A stretch of 20,980 nucleotides of DNA from DASQUK01 sp046723645. GTDB lineage: Bacteria; Actinomycetota; Acidimicrobiia; Acidimicrobiales; VFJN01. Position 1 is the stretch's first letter, and each line of letters starts with the position of its first letter. The stretch lies in NCBI GenBank assembly GCA_046723645.1, contig JBKOUY010000112.1:1-20980 (forward strand), given 5' to 3'. Below are positions 14,823-20,980 of the stretch, one piece after another. The notes under the pieces were generated by a model that worked only from the letters and a program-made list of their open reading frames with translations, was not told where the DNA came from and searched no databases. Both the position numbers and the translations under genes were made by a program.

Positions 14823-15260
14823 TCAGGCCGCGGGCTGGGCCTCGTCGCCGGGCGCGGCGGCGGCCTCCGCGCCGGCACGCGGCCCGGCGGGAAGCATCCG
14901 TTCGCGGGTCGGGATCCGCCAGCCGACGTACCAGGTGCCGACCAGGCCGGCGCCCATGACGACGCCGGCCAGCAGCGGTGACCCCAGCGCCAGCGAGCTG
15001 AGCGAGCACGCGGTGAGCATCATGGCGATGGCCACGACCTTGGCCCGCCGGGGCATGCCCAGGCCGGCGCGGTGGTCGCGCACCATGGGACCGATCTTCG
15101 GCAGCCCCAGCACCCACTGCTCGAACCGGGGGCTGGACCGCGCGAAGCAGGCGGCCGCGAGCACGAAGAATCCCGTTGTCGGCAGCCCGGGAACGACGAT
15201 ACCGACCCCACCGAGCGCGACGGCGACCCACCCGAGTGTCAACAGGCCGAGGCGGCGCAT
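14823..15260 (-). CDS. DUF454 (YbaN-like) inner membrane protein
   Basis: The product has 145 aa. It starts with a hydrophobic helix containing GGVGIVVPGLPTTGFFVLAAACFARSSPRFEQWVL, the diagnostic DUF454 motif (GxVGIxxPxLPTTPFxLxAAxxFxRSSPR). A central RRAKVVAIAMM segment leads into further helices, and the tail is alanine-rich and hydrophilic. E. coli YbaN belongs here; the function of the family is unknown. It follows a second small membrane gene by 9 nt on the same strand, which suggests one transcript. No clear ribosome binding site precedes the ATG, so coupling to the upstream gene is likely. Confidence 0.88.
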   Translation of the reverse strand: MRRLGLLTLGWVAVALGGVGIVVPGLPTTGFFVLAAACFARSSPRFEQWVLGLPKIGPMVRDHRAGLGMPRRAKVVAIAMMLTACSLSSLALGSPLLAGVVMGAGLVGTWYVGWRIPTRERMLPAGPRAGAEAAAAPGDEAQPAA

Positions 15261-15269
15261 CGGGGCGAC

Positions 15270-15650
15270 CTACGCGACGAGGTCGAGGACGTCTTCGACC
15301 ATGAGGACGAGCAGGAGGGCGATCACGGTCAGCGCGATGGTCGTGTACGCCCAGCGCCAGCGGTGGTCGGCGGCCCAGAAGCGGCGGATGGTGAGGACGT
15401 TGGACCCGATCGCAACGACCCCGATGGGGATGCCCACGGCGGGTCCCACGCCCGCCGCCAGCCCCAGCGCCGGTGCGAGGAAGGGCAGCACGATGTAGGT
15501 GAGCAGGCATCGCGTGGCGGACACCAGGATCGACGTCGAGAAGGCCCGCTGGGCGGCGCCCTCGGGAGCGGGGGGCCCGTCGGGGATGCGGAGCAGGCGC
15601 CGCACCGCGACATCGGCGGCCGGGCGGGGGGCGGTGGCCACGTTGTGCAC
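15270..15650 (-). CDS. Conserved small membrane protein of unknown function
   Basis: The product has 126 aa and a GTG start at 15650; a second GTG at 15641 is possible. After a hydrophilic N-terminus (RRLLRIPDGPPAPEGAAQRAF), about three helices follow: STSILVSATRCLLTYIVLPF, then a GVGPAVGIPIGVVAIG segment, and the C-terminal AYTTIALTVIALLLVLMVEDV. I do not recognise a named family. The sequence has the look of a conserved actinobacterial membrane protein, with a mid-membrane R-C pair and a lysine-free loop. It is the first gene of a likely two-gene unit with the DUF454 protein. The 149 nt upstream separate it from a divergent small gene. Confidence 0.7.
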   Translation of the reverse strand: MHNVATAPRPAADVAVRRLLRIPDGPPAPEGAAQRAFSTSILVSATRCLLTYIVLPFLAPALGLAAGVGPAVGIPIGVVAIGSNVLTIRRFWAADHRWRWAYTTIALTVIALLLVLMVEDVLDLVA

Positions 15651-15799
15651 GCCACGAGGCTACGCGGGCGCCGCCCGACGGCCCAAGCGCCCCCGACGGC
15701 GGCAACTTAGGGCCGTTGGTCCCGAGACAGGCCCCCGGCCCGGCGGCTACGGTCGGGTCGAACGGAGCAACAGCGTCGGCTCTTGTCAGGAGAAGACGA

Positions 15800-16105
15800 A
15801 TGAGCAACCGTCACCGCACCGGCGATGTGGTCCTGCCACATCCCGAGGAGCGTCGGGTCCATGCCCGTTCCGAGCGCCACCGGGTCAACACCGCCCTGGC
15901 CGACATCACCGGCCAGATCCAGGGCGGGCTCGAGCCCGACGAGGTGGTCGAGCCGGGCATCGGCTTCCGGGCCGAGCGGCACCACGATCCGGCCAAGGCT
16001 CGGCCGTCGCAGCGCCGCCGCCGCCACTGGAAGCTGAAGATGTGGAAGCGGCGCACCGCAGCGCGGCGGCTCAAGGCCGCCATCGAACGGTTCACCCCAG
16101 GCTAG
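15800..16105 (+). CDS. Unrecognised basic 101-aa protein
   Basis: The product has 101 aa. AGGAGA lies 7 nt ahead of ATG 15800, which supports this start over a longer in-frame one at 15716. The sequence is soluble, with no membrane segment. The middle (NTALADITGQIQGGLEPDEVVEPGIGF) looks folded, and the C-terminal third is strongly basic (QRRRRHWKLKMWKRRTAARR), which could bind nucleic acid or acidic lipids. I recognise no family. It stands alone, divergent from the small membrane gene and ending only 9 nt from the convergent AraC-type gene. Base composition resembles its neighbours. That it is translated is likely from the ribosome binding site, not from homology. Confidence 0.65.
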   Translation: MSNRHRTGDVVLPHPEERRVHARSERHRVNTALADITGQIQGGLEPDEVVEPGIGFRAERHHDPAKARPSQRRRRHWKLKMWKRRTAARRLKAAIERFTPG

Positions 16106-16114
16106 AGATCGGTC

Positions 16115-17059
16115 TCACTTCGCGAGCGCCGATACCCGGTGCTGCCGCGGGCTGACGCCGCGGACTCGCTTGAAGGCGGTGCTGAGGGCAAACGGGCTCG
16201 CATAGCCGACCTGGCGCGCCACGGCGCTGACCGTGGCGTCGGGCTCGCGCAGGAGGTCGGCGGCCAGGGTCAGGCGCCAGCCGGTGAGGTACGTCATGGG
16301 CGGCTCGCCGACGAGGTCGGTGAAGCGCCGGGCCAGGGCGGCGCGAGAGACGCCGATCTCGGCCGCCAGGGCGGCGACGGTCCACGGGTGGTCGGGGTTG
16401 TTCTGCATCATCCTGAGCGCGCGACCCACGATCGGGTCGTCGTGCGCGCGGTACCAGGCGGGTGCCTCGGCCTCGGGCCGGGAGAACCAGGCCCGCAGGA
16501 CGGCGATCAGCAGGAGGTCGAGCAGGCGGTCGAGCACCGCCTCCTGGCCGGGCTCGTCCTTGACGATCTCGTCGGCGAGCAGGGAGACGAGCGGCGTCGA
16601 CCAGACGTCCTCGCGCAGCACCAGCAGCGGCGGCAGCGCCGTCAGCAGTCGCCCGCTGATCTCGCTGCGCATCTGGTAGGTGCCGATGAGCATCACGGTC
16701 GAACCCTCGGCGCTGTTGCCCCACGTTCGGACCCCCAGGTCCATCGCCTGGGTAAGGTCCTCGCCGTCGGGGGTGGTGCAACGCTCGCCCGGGTGGATCA
16801 GCGCTTGTGGTGGCGTCGCCGGATCGTCGGCGAAGGTGCACGGATCGGGGCCCCGCGTGATCGCCACGTCGCCGGCGTCGAGGCGCACTGCCTCGCCCGG
16901 CGCGTCGGGCACCACCCACGCGTCGCCCCGGACCACGGCCAGCAGGCTCAGCGGGGCCTCGTCCTGGACCCGGACCGACCAGGGCGGCTCCATGAGCGCC
17001 CGCAAGAGAAATGCTCCCCGGGCCCTCGGGCCGTCCAGCAACCCCACGATGGCGTCCAT
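16115..17059 (-). CDS. AraC-family transcriptional regulator with N-terminal cupin (Cupin_6)
   Basis: The product has 314 aa. The N-terminal half (about 1-190) is an AraC-binding cupin of the Cupin_6 type: MDAIVGLLDGPRARGAFLLR, VVRGDAWVVPD, LDAGDVAITRGPDP. The C-terminal 100 residues hold two helix-turn-helix motifs: WTVAALAAEIGVSRAALARRF and ATVSAVARQVGYASPFALSTAFKR, followed by the GVSPRQHR ending that closes the AraC fold. Such regulators usually control a divergent oxidoreductase gene, and here a PNPOx-family gene is divergently transcribed 82 nt away. ATG 17059 was chosen because the Cupin_6 domain starts there; the longer start at 17143 would run into the divergent gene. The ligand is unknown. 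Confidence 0.92.
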   Translation of the reverse strand: MDAIVGLLDGPRARGAFLLRALMEPPWSVRVQDEAPLSLLAVVRGDAWVVPDAPGEAVRLDAGDVAITRGPDPCTFADDPATPPQALIHPGERCTTPDGEDLTQAMDLGVRTWGNSAEGSTVMLIGTYQMRSEISGRLLTALPPLLVLREDVWSTPLVSLLADEIVKDEPGQEAVLDRLLDLLLIAVLRAWFSRPEAEAPAWYRAHDDPIVGRALRMMQNNPDHPWTVAALAAEIGVSRAALARRFTDLVGEPPMTYLTGWRLTLAADLLREPDATVSAVARQVGYASPFALSTAFKRVRGVSPRQHRVSALAK

Positions 17060-17083
17060 GCGGCCGAAGCGTAGACGGGCGCG

Positions 17084-17109
17084 TATGGAATAGAGCTTCG
17101 TAGCTATGG
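17084..17109. promoter_or_regulatory. Candidate AraC-type operator, TATGG direct repeat at 21-bp period
   Basis: In the gap between the AraC-type gene and the divergent PNPOx gene, TATGG occurs at 17084-17088 and again at 17105-17109. The period is 21 bp, two helical turns, as in the direct-repeat sites bound by AraC-family proteins. An AGCT-TCGT-AGCT element (17094-17105) lies between the copies. The repeats are short, so this is suggestive only. Confidence 0.3.
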
Positions 17110-17141
17110 CCCGTCCAGGGATCGGCGCCTTTACTGACCGC

Positions 17142-17657
17142 ATGGCAGAAGCAACGCACTACACGCCGGCACTGGAGCAGGTGGCCAAGGCGGTCGCCAA
17201 GCGGTCGTTCTGCATGCTGGCCACCGCCTCATCGAGCGGCCGGCCGCACGTGTCCGGCGTCCTGTACCAGGCCATCGGAACCACGCTGTACGTCAACACG
17301 TCGCGCGACAGCCGGAAGGCGCGCAACATCGGCGACAACCCGTACGTCGCCGTGTCGATCCCGATCCGCCGCCTGCCGCTGGGCGGCCCGCCATCCACGG
17401 TGCAGTTCCAGGGCCGGGCGGAGATCCTCGGCTTCGACGACCCGGACATCGTCCGCCTGCTCGAGGCCGGCCAGCTGAGGAACATCACCAGCCACGGGGA
17501 GCTCGACTATCCGGACGGCTGCTTCATGCGCGTGACGCCGCGGCGCCGGATGACGACGTACGGGCTGGGGATGTCGCTGCTGACGCTCATCCGCGACCCC
17601 CTCCACGCGGGCGGGACCGTGGAGCTGGCAGCGGACGGAGCGGCGGATCCCCGATGA
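17142..17657 (+). CDS. Pyridoxamine 5'-phosphate oxidase-family (split-barrel FMN/F420) protein
   Basis: The product has 171 aa from ATG 17142. Core motifs of the split-barrel flavin-binding family are present: SFCMLATASSSGRPHVSGVLY, TLYVNTSRDSRKARNIGDNPYVAV, and VQFQGRAEILG. Family members bind FMN or F420 and carry out varied reductions, so the substrate cannot be named. An in-frame ATG at 17106 would add 12 residues, but it falls inside the candidate operator; neither start has a clear ribosome binding site. The next gene overlaps the stop by 4 nt (ATGA), so the two are co-translated. Regulation by the divergent AraC-type gene is likely from arrangement. Confidence 0.85.
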   Translation: MAEATHYTPALEQVAKAVAKRSFCMLATASSSGRPHVSGVLYQAIGTTLYVNTSRDSRKARNIGDNPYVAVSIPIRRLPLGGPPSTVQFQGRAEILGFDDPDIVRLLEAGQLRNITSHGELDYPDGCFMRVTPRRRMTTYGLGMSLLTLIRDPLHAGGTVELAADGAADPR

Positions 17658-18136
17658 TCGACGGATACCTGTTCCCGCTGACGGTGATCACCACCGTTGG
17701 CTGTGGCGTCATCGCGGGGGTCCTCTACGCCTTCTCGGTCATGGTGATGAGGTCCCTGGCCCAGCTGCCAGCCCAGCATGGCGTCGCGGCGATGCAGGCC
17801 ATCAACGTCGCCGCGCTCCGGCCGGCGTTCCTAGGCGTCTTCGCCGGTACCGCGGCTCTCTGCGCCGCCGTCGTCGTGGGGGCGCTCGTCGACTGGGACG
17901 ACGCCTCGCCGTACCTGGTGGCCGGCGGGCTGCTCTACCTGGTCGGGACGTTCGGCCTGACCATGGCGTATCACGTGCCCCGGAACGACGCGCTGGACCG
18001 GGTCGAGCCGTCGAGCCCGGACGCGCCCGCCCACTGGAGCCGCTACCAGCGCGAGTGGACCACGTGGAACCACGTCCGCGGGGCCGCCGCCGTCGCCGCC
18101 ACCGCCGTGCTCGCGATCGCCCTCCACGTCACCTGA
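17654..18136 (+). CDS. DUF1772 (anthrone oxygenase-like) membrane protein
   Basis: The product has 160 aa and four predicted helices: LFPLTVITTVGCGVIAGVLYAF, PAFLGVFAGTAALCAAVVVGAL, YLVAGGLLYLVGTFGLTMAY and a C-terminal AAVAATAVLAIALHV. The HVPRNDALD segment after helix three and the W-x-x-Y...W-x-x-WNHVRG stretch are diagnostic of DUF1772. The family includes anthrone oxygenases of polyketide pathways, but most members have no known reaction. The start overlaps the PNPOx stop. The pair may act on one compound sensed by the AraC regulator; that is inference. Confidence 0.87.
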   Translation: MIDGYLFPLTVITTVGCGVIAGVLYAFSVMVMRSLAQLPAQHGVAAMQAINVAALRPAFLGVFAGTAALCAAVVVGALVDWDDASPYLVAGGLLYLVGTFGLTMAYHVPRNDALDRVEPSSPDAPAHWSRYQREWTTWNHVRGAAAVAATAVLAIALHVT

Positions 18137-18170
18137 GACGCAGGCCCCGCCCGCCGATCTCGGTCGTCGA

Positions 18171-18210
18171 GGCGCTGACGAGGCGGCGGCTCGGGACTCC
18201 TCGTGGCGCC
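18171..18210 (+). terminator. GC-rich hairpin after the PNPOx-DUF1772 operon
   Basis: GGCGC (18171-18175) and ACGAGG (18178-18183) pair with CCTCGT (18199-18204) and GCGCC (18206-18210). The result is an 11-bp stem with small bulges and a 15-nt loop, 35 nt after the DUF1772 stop. There is no T-tract. It may end the operon before the next gene on the same strand. Confidence 0.4.
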
Positions 18211-18252
18211 GTTGGCCCGGTTCACGCCGGCATCGTCGTACTGTCGACCGCC

Positions 18253-19857
18253 ATGGTGACCGAGTCGCCCGCCTCGTCCCGCCATATCGCGCTGACCCGA
18301 GAGCGGTGGCGGGCACCCCTCGCGACGGTCCTGGCGCTCGGCCTGGCCGTGTCGGGCTGCGCCGACGACGACGACGACTCGTCCTCGAGCCGACAGGACG
18401 ACGACCAGGCCAGCACCACGACCAGCGGCCCACCCGGTAGCGGGCCCGGAGCCGGCGAGGAGGGCATCGAGCGGGTGGCGCTTCAGCGCTACCTCACGCG
18501 CACCGACATCACCCCGCCGGCGATCCGGGTGGTGTCCTCGGCTTCGCCGACCCCGGGTTACGTGTTCTTGGCGCCCAAGCGAGCCGGCTCCCAGGCCGGG
18601 CCGCTCATCGTCGACGACAGCGGCGACGTGGTGTGGTCGGCACCCCAGACCGGGACCGCCGTGGCCGCCGACATGCGGGTGCAGACGTACGAGGGCGAGC
18701 CCGTCCTCACGTGGTGGGAGGGCCAGTCCGCGGAGGGCCGGGGCACCGGAGAGCTCGTCATCGTCGACCGCCGGTACCGCGAGGTCGCCCGCCTGCGGAT
18801 GGGCAACGGGCTCGAGGCCGACTTCCACGAGTTCCGGTTGACCGACGAGGGCACCGCCCTCCTGATCGCGTACCACCCGGAGCCGGCAGACCTCTCCGCC
18901 ATGGGCGGGCCCGGGCAAGGCTTCGAGTTCGAGAGCACCGTGCAGGAGGTCGACGTCGCCACCGGCGAGGTGCTCATGCAATGGAACGCCGGCGACCACG
19001 TGCCCGTGTCCGACACCTACAGCGAGCTGACGGAGCGGGAGGACGGCTCGGAGGACCACCCGGTCGACTGGTTCCACGCCAATTCGGTCGCACCCGGCCC
19101 GAACGGCACACTGCTGGTGTCCGCCCGCAACACGCACACCGTCTACGCGATCGATCGCGCGACCGGCGAGCTGCGGTGGCGTCTGGGCGGCAAGCACAGC
19201 GACATCGCCATGGGACCGGGAGCCGCGTTCGAGTGGCAGCACGACGCCGAGTGGCTCGGCGGCAATCGCATCAGCCTCTTCGACAACCACGCGTCGACGA
19301 TGGGGGGCGGACCGTCGCGGGCGCTCATCCTCGACCTCGACACCCGGGCGAGGACGGCCACGGTCGCCAGGGAGGTCCGCCACCCGGACCGTGTGAGCGC
19401 CGGCACGCAGGGCAACACCCAGATGCTTCCCGGCGGGGGCCTGTTCGTGGGCTGGGGTAGCGAGGGCCGCGTCACCGAGTTCTCCGCCGCCGACGCCGTG
19501 GTCTTCGACGCGACGTTCGCGCCCGCCGACTCCTACCGGGCCTACCGGTTCGAGTGGGAGGGGCTGCCGACCGAGCCGCCGGATGTCGTGGTCGCGCCTC
19601 TGGACGAGGCTGCCGGGGGAGGCGACGGTGTTCGCCGGCTCGAGGTGGCCGTGAGCTGGAACGGGGCCACCGAGGTCGCGACGTGGCGGGTGCTCGCCGG
19701 CGAGGACGCCGACAACCTCGCGCCCGTGGCCGAGGTCGCCAAGGATGGCTTCGAGACGGCGACCAGGATCGAGGCCGCCGCAGTCGTGGTGGTCGAGGCC
19801 CTTGACTCGCGCGGGGAGGTCCTCGACCGCTCCGAGACCATCACGGTCGACCGCTGA
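18253..19857 (+). CDS. Arylsulfotransferase (ASST)-family lipoprotein
   Basis: The product has 534 aa. A basic N-terminus and a hydrophobic helix end in lipobox VSGC with C36, so the protein should be exported and lipid-anchored. An acidic low-complexity linker (ADDDDDSSSS and onward) follows. The main domain is a beta-propeller of the arylsulfotransferase type (Arylsulfotransf_2): GYVFLAPKRAGS, DFHEFRLTDEGTALLIAYH, DWFHANSVAPGPNGTLLVSARNTHTVYAIDRATGELRWRLGGKHSDI, WQHDAEWLGGNRISLFDNHAS, GNTQMLPGGGLFVGWG. The HEF and FHAN histidines are family landmarks. A C-terminal beta-rich domain of about 100 residues follows. Family members move sulfate between phenols, but most actinobacterial ones are uncharacterised. 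No ribosome binding site precedes the ATG, so the mRNA may be leaderless. Confidence 0.88.
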   Translation: MVTESPASSRHIALTRERWRAPLATVLALGLAVSGCADDDDDSSSSRQDDDQASTTTSGPPGSGPGAGEEGIERVALQRYLTRTDITPPAIRVVSSASPTPGYVFLAPKRAGSQAGPLIVDDSGDVVWSAPQTGTAVAADMRVQTYEGEPVLTWWEGQSAEGRGTGELVIVDRRYREVARLRMGNGLEADFHEFRLTDEGTALLIAYHPEPADLSAMGGPGQGFEFESTVQEVDVATGEVLMQWNAGDHVPVSDTYSELTEREDGSEDHPVDWFHANSVAPGPNGTLLVSARNTHTVYAIDRATGELRWRLGGKHSDIAMGPGAAFEWQHDAEWLGGNRISLFDNHASTMGGGPSRALILDLDTRARTATVAREVRHPDRVSAGTQGNTQMLPGGGLFVGWGSEGRVTEFSAADAVVFDATFAPADSYRAYRFEWEGLPTEPPDVVVAPLDEAAGGGDGVRRLEVAVSWNGATEVATWRVLAGEDADNLAPVAEVAKDGFETATRIEAAAVVVVEALDSRGEVLDRSETITVDR

Positions 19858-19866
19858 CCCACGGGT

Positions 19867-19884
19867 TTCGGGGCGCGACCCGAA
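19867..19884. terminator. Short hairpin between convergent genes, possible bidirectional terminator
   Basis: TTCGGG (19867-19872) pairs perfectly with CCCGAA (19879-19884) across a 6-nt loop, inside the 33-nt gap between the convergent arylsulfotransferase-family and reductase genes. No T-tract follows on either side. It is weak but well placed. Confidence 0.4.
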
Positions 19885-19890
19885 GAAGGG

Positions 19891-20637
19891 CTAAGGCGCC
19901 CCGGCCGCCAGCCACTCGTCGAAGCTGGTCGGCGCGATCCGGGCGCGGTCGCCGGGCAGCATGACGTTGCCGGCCATCGACGGGCCGAACAGCCCCGACC
20001 ACGACGGGATCAGGCGCACCGCATGGCCGCGCACCTCGTTGGTGCGTCGGGCCATGTCGACGAGATCCTGCGTCTCCGGGCCGGCGACGTCGGGATACCG
20101 ACCCTGCGGTTCGCCCTCCGCCACCTCGGCGAGGATGTCGGCAACGTCCTGCGGCGCGATCGGCTGCACGAGGAGCGGCGCGATCGTGGCGGCGCCGTCG
20201 TGTTCGGTCCAGCTCGTCACCATCGCCGCGAAGTCGTGGAACTGCGTGGCCGGCACGATCGTCCACGGCACCGAGCCGGCGGCGACGAGGCGCTCCTGTT
20301 CCCGCTTGCCGGCGTAGTGCGCGTTGCCTTCGACCCGGTCCAGCCCCACGATCGACAGCAGCACGTGATGGCGCACCCCGGCCCGCTGCTCGGCCGCAAG
20401 CAGGTTCCGGGTGATCGTGCCGAAGTACGCCACGGCCTCGTCCCGGTCCGTCGCGGGAGCGTTGGTGGCGTCGACGACCGCTTCGACGCCGCTGAGCGCG
20501 TCGTCTACGCCCTCACCGGTCAGCAGGTCGACGCCGAGCGAGCGGCTGATGCGCACGGCGTCGTGGCCGCGGCCCTCGAGGGCCGACACGGTGAGGGAGC
20601 CGATGTGGCCCGTGGCCCCGGCGACTGCGATGCGCAT
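19891..20637 (-). CDS. NAD(P)-binding atypical SDR (NmrA/NAD(P)H-binding) protein
   Basis: The product has 248 aa. The N-terminal nucleotide-binding motif is AGATGHIGSLTVSALEGRGHDAV, within the GxxGxxG pattern of atypical short-chain dehydrogenases. It continues with VDATNAPATDRDEA, HHVLLSIVGLDRV, and AHYAGKREQERLVAAGSVPWTIVPATQFHDF, where Y-x-x-x-K (YAGKR) occupies the usual catalytic site. The family contains quinone oxidoreductase-like and sensor proteins as well as enzymes, so activity is not certain. GGAG about 10 nt ahead of ATG 20637 supports the start; the longer frame to 20790 would overlap the divergent gene. It is divergent from a RibD-like reductase across a 142-nt gap. Confidence 0.87.
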   Translation of the reverse strand: MRIAVAGATGHIGSLTVSALEGRGHDAVRISRSLGVDLLTGEGVDDALSGVEAVVDATNAPATDRDEAVAYFGTITRNLLAAEQRAGVRHHVLLSIVGLDRVEGNAHYAGKREQERLVAAGSVPWTIVPATQFHDFAAMVTSWTEHDGAATIAPLLVQPIAPQDVADILAEVAEGEPQGRYPDVAGPETQDLVDMARRTNEVRGHAVRLIPSWSGLFGPSMAGNVMLPGDRARIAPTSFDEWLAAGAP

Positions 20638-20779
20638 GCTGCTCTCCTCTCGGCACGCCGCGGTGGCTTCGCACCAGCGACCAGTTTTCGTCGACCAGGT
20701 CGTTACTACTCCGAGCCCGCTGGCGGCGCCTCGGCGTTGCCGGCCGGGTCCGAACACAGACGACGATTCTGGAGGCGAG

Positions 20780-20980
20780 ATGACCGCCACGACACCAAGG
20801 ACACTGATCTCGGCGATGCAAGTGACGCTGGACGGCTACATCCTGGGCCCCAAGGGCGAGGCCGACTGGGTCGATTCCTGGGCCGATGGCCTGGAGCTGT
20901 TGCCGCCGGTCGACGCCTTCGTCCTCGGCGGCGGGATGTTCCCCGGATACGAGCAGTTCTGGACAGCCATCCTCGACGAC
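20780..20980 (+). CDS. RibD C-terminal/dihydrofolate reductase-like protein, N-terminal part (cut by right edge)
   Basis: The visible 67 codons read MTATTPRTLISAMQVTLDGY, then ILGPKGEADWVDSW, then VDAFVLGGGMFPGYEQFW. The SMxxTLDGYIxGPxGExDW opening and the LGGxMFPGYEQFW segment are typical of the small DHFR/RibD-type reductases of actinobacteria, which use NADPH on poorly known substrates. GGAGG at 20771-20775 lies 4 nt ahead of the ATG. The 142-nt gap to the divergent reductase holds a CGACCAG direct repeat (20678 and 20692, 14 bp apart) that might be a regulator site. The C-terminus is beyond the window. Confidence 0.8.
   Translation, partial: MTATTPRTLISAMQVTLDGYILGPKGEADWVDSWADGLELLPPVDAFVLGGGMFPGYEQFWTAILDD

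Noticed and set aside
17106..17141. Earlier ATG for the PNPOx-family protein
   Set aside because: It has no ribosome binding site, falls within the candidate operator, and adds residues not typical of the family.
18242..18247. TGTCGA ahead of the arylsulfotransferase gene as an ECF42 promoter
   Set aside because: It is only 5 nt before the start codon, too close for a -35 element.
20678..20698. CGACCAG direct repeat between the two right-end reductases
   Set aside because: Two 7-bp copies 14 bp apart are too short to call an operator without comparison.

Overview
The window is about 21 kb of very GC-rich, densely coding DNA with SD-led genes, some apparently leaderless starts and actinobacterial family content: an ECF42-type sigma factor with its DGPF/YCII partner, a KimA-like permease joined to an OB-fold, and a kdp locus preceded by a tiny extra membrane gene. 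This fits a high-GC actinomycete, perhaps a deep-branching class such as Acidimicrobiia or Thermoleophilia, but the class is inference. I see no rRNA, tRNA, CRISPR array, insertion sequence or phage gene.

Positions 1-9620 form a potassium-uptake island. On the minus strand lie kdpD (N-terminal half, running off the left edge) and, just upstream of it, a kinase-less protein carrying a second copy of the KdpD membrane-sensor domain. Divergent from these is a KimA-like K+ permease of the KUP/APC fold with an unusual C-terminal OB-fold. It converges on, and overlaps by 14 bp, the minus-strand operon [57-aa membrane protein]-kdpF-kdpA-kdpB-kdpC. The operon is tightly coupled (ATGA and TGATG overlaps, then 8- and 2-nt gaps). 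kdpB carries one extra base in a four-base homopolymer that breaks the frame between the phosphorylation domain and the hinge motif. The two intergenic regions feeding the minus-strand transcripts share TTAGCGCG and CGCGTTAAC elements at similar positions, a candidate KdpE operator.

Positions 9682-13717 hold a Baeyer-Villiger monooxygenase of the 4-hydroxyacetophenone monooxygenase type (minus strand). Divergent from it is an ECF42 module: a tandem DGPF/YCII protein followed by the sigma factor, with a promoter matching the reported ECF42 consensus and an apparent CTG start for the sigma gene. A 14-bp perfect inverted repeat closes this module against the next, convergent gene.

Positions 13786-20980 are a mixed set of single genes and small operons: a ketopantoate-reductase-like protein; a DUF454 membrane protein with a second small membrane protein; an unrecognised basic 101-aa protein; an AraC-type regulator divergent from a PNPOx-family/DUF1772 gene pair; a lipoprotein of the arylsulfotransferase family; an NAD(P)-binding reductase; and the start of a RibD/DHFR-like reductase cut by the right edge.

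The most promising material is the potassium island: the permease-OB fusion, the kinase-less sensor, the extra small gene ahead of kdpF and the shared operator-like elements together suggest a regulated K+ module with non-textbook parts. The individual families are known; the novelty lies in the arrangement and the fusions.
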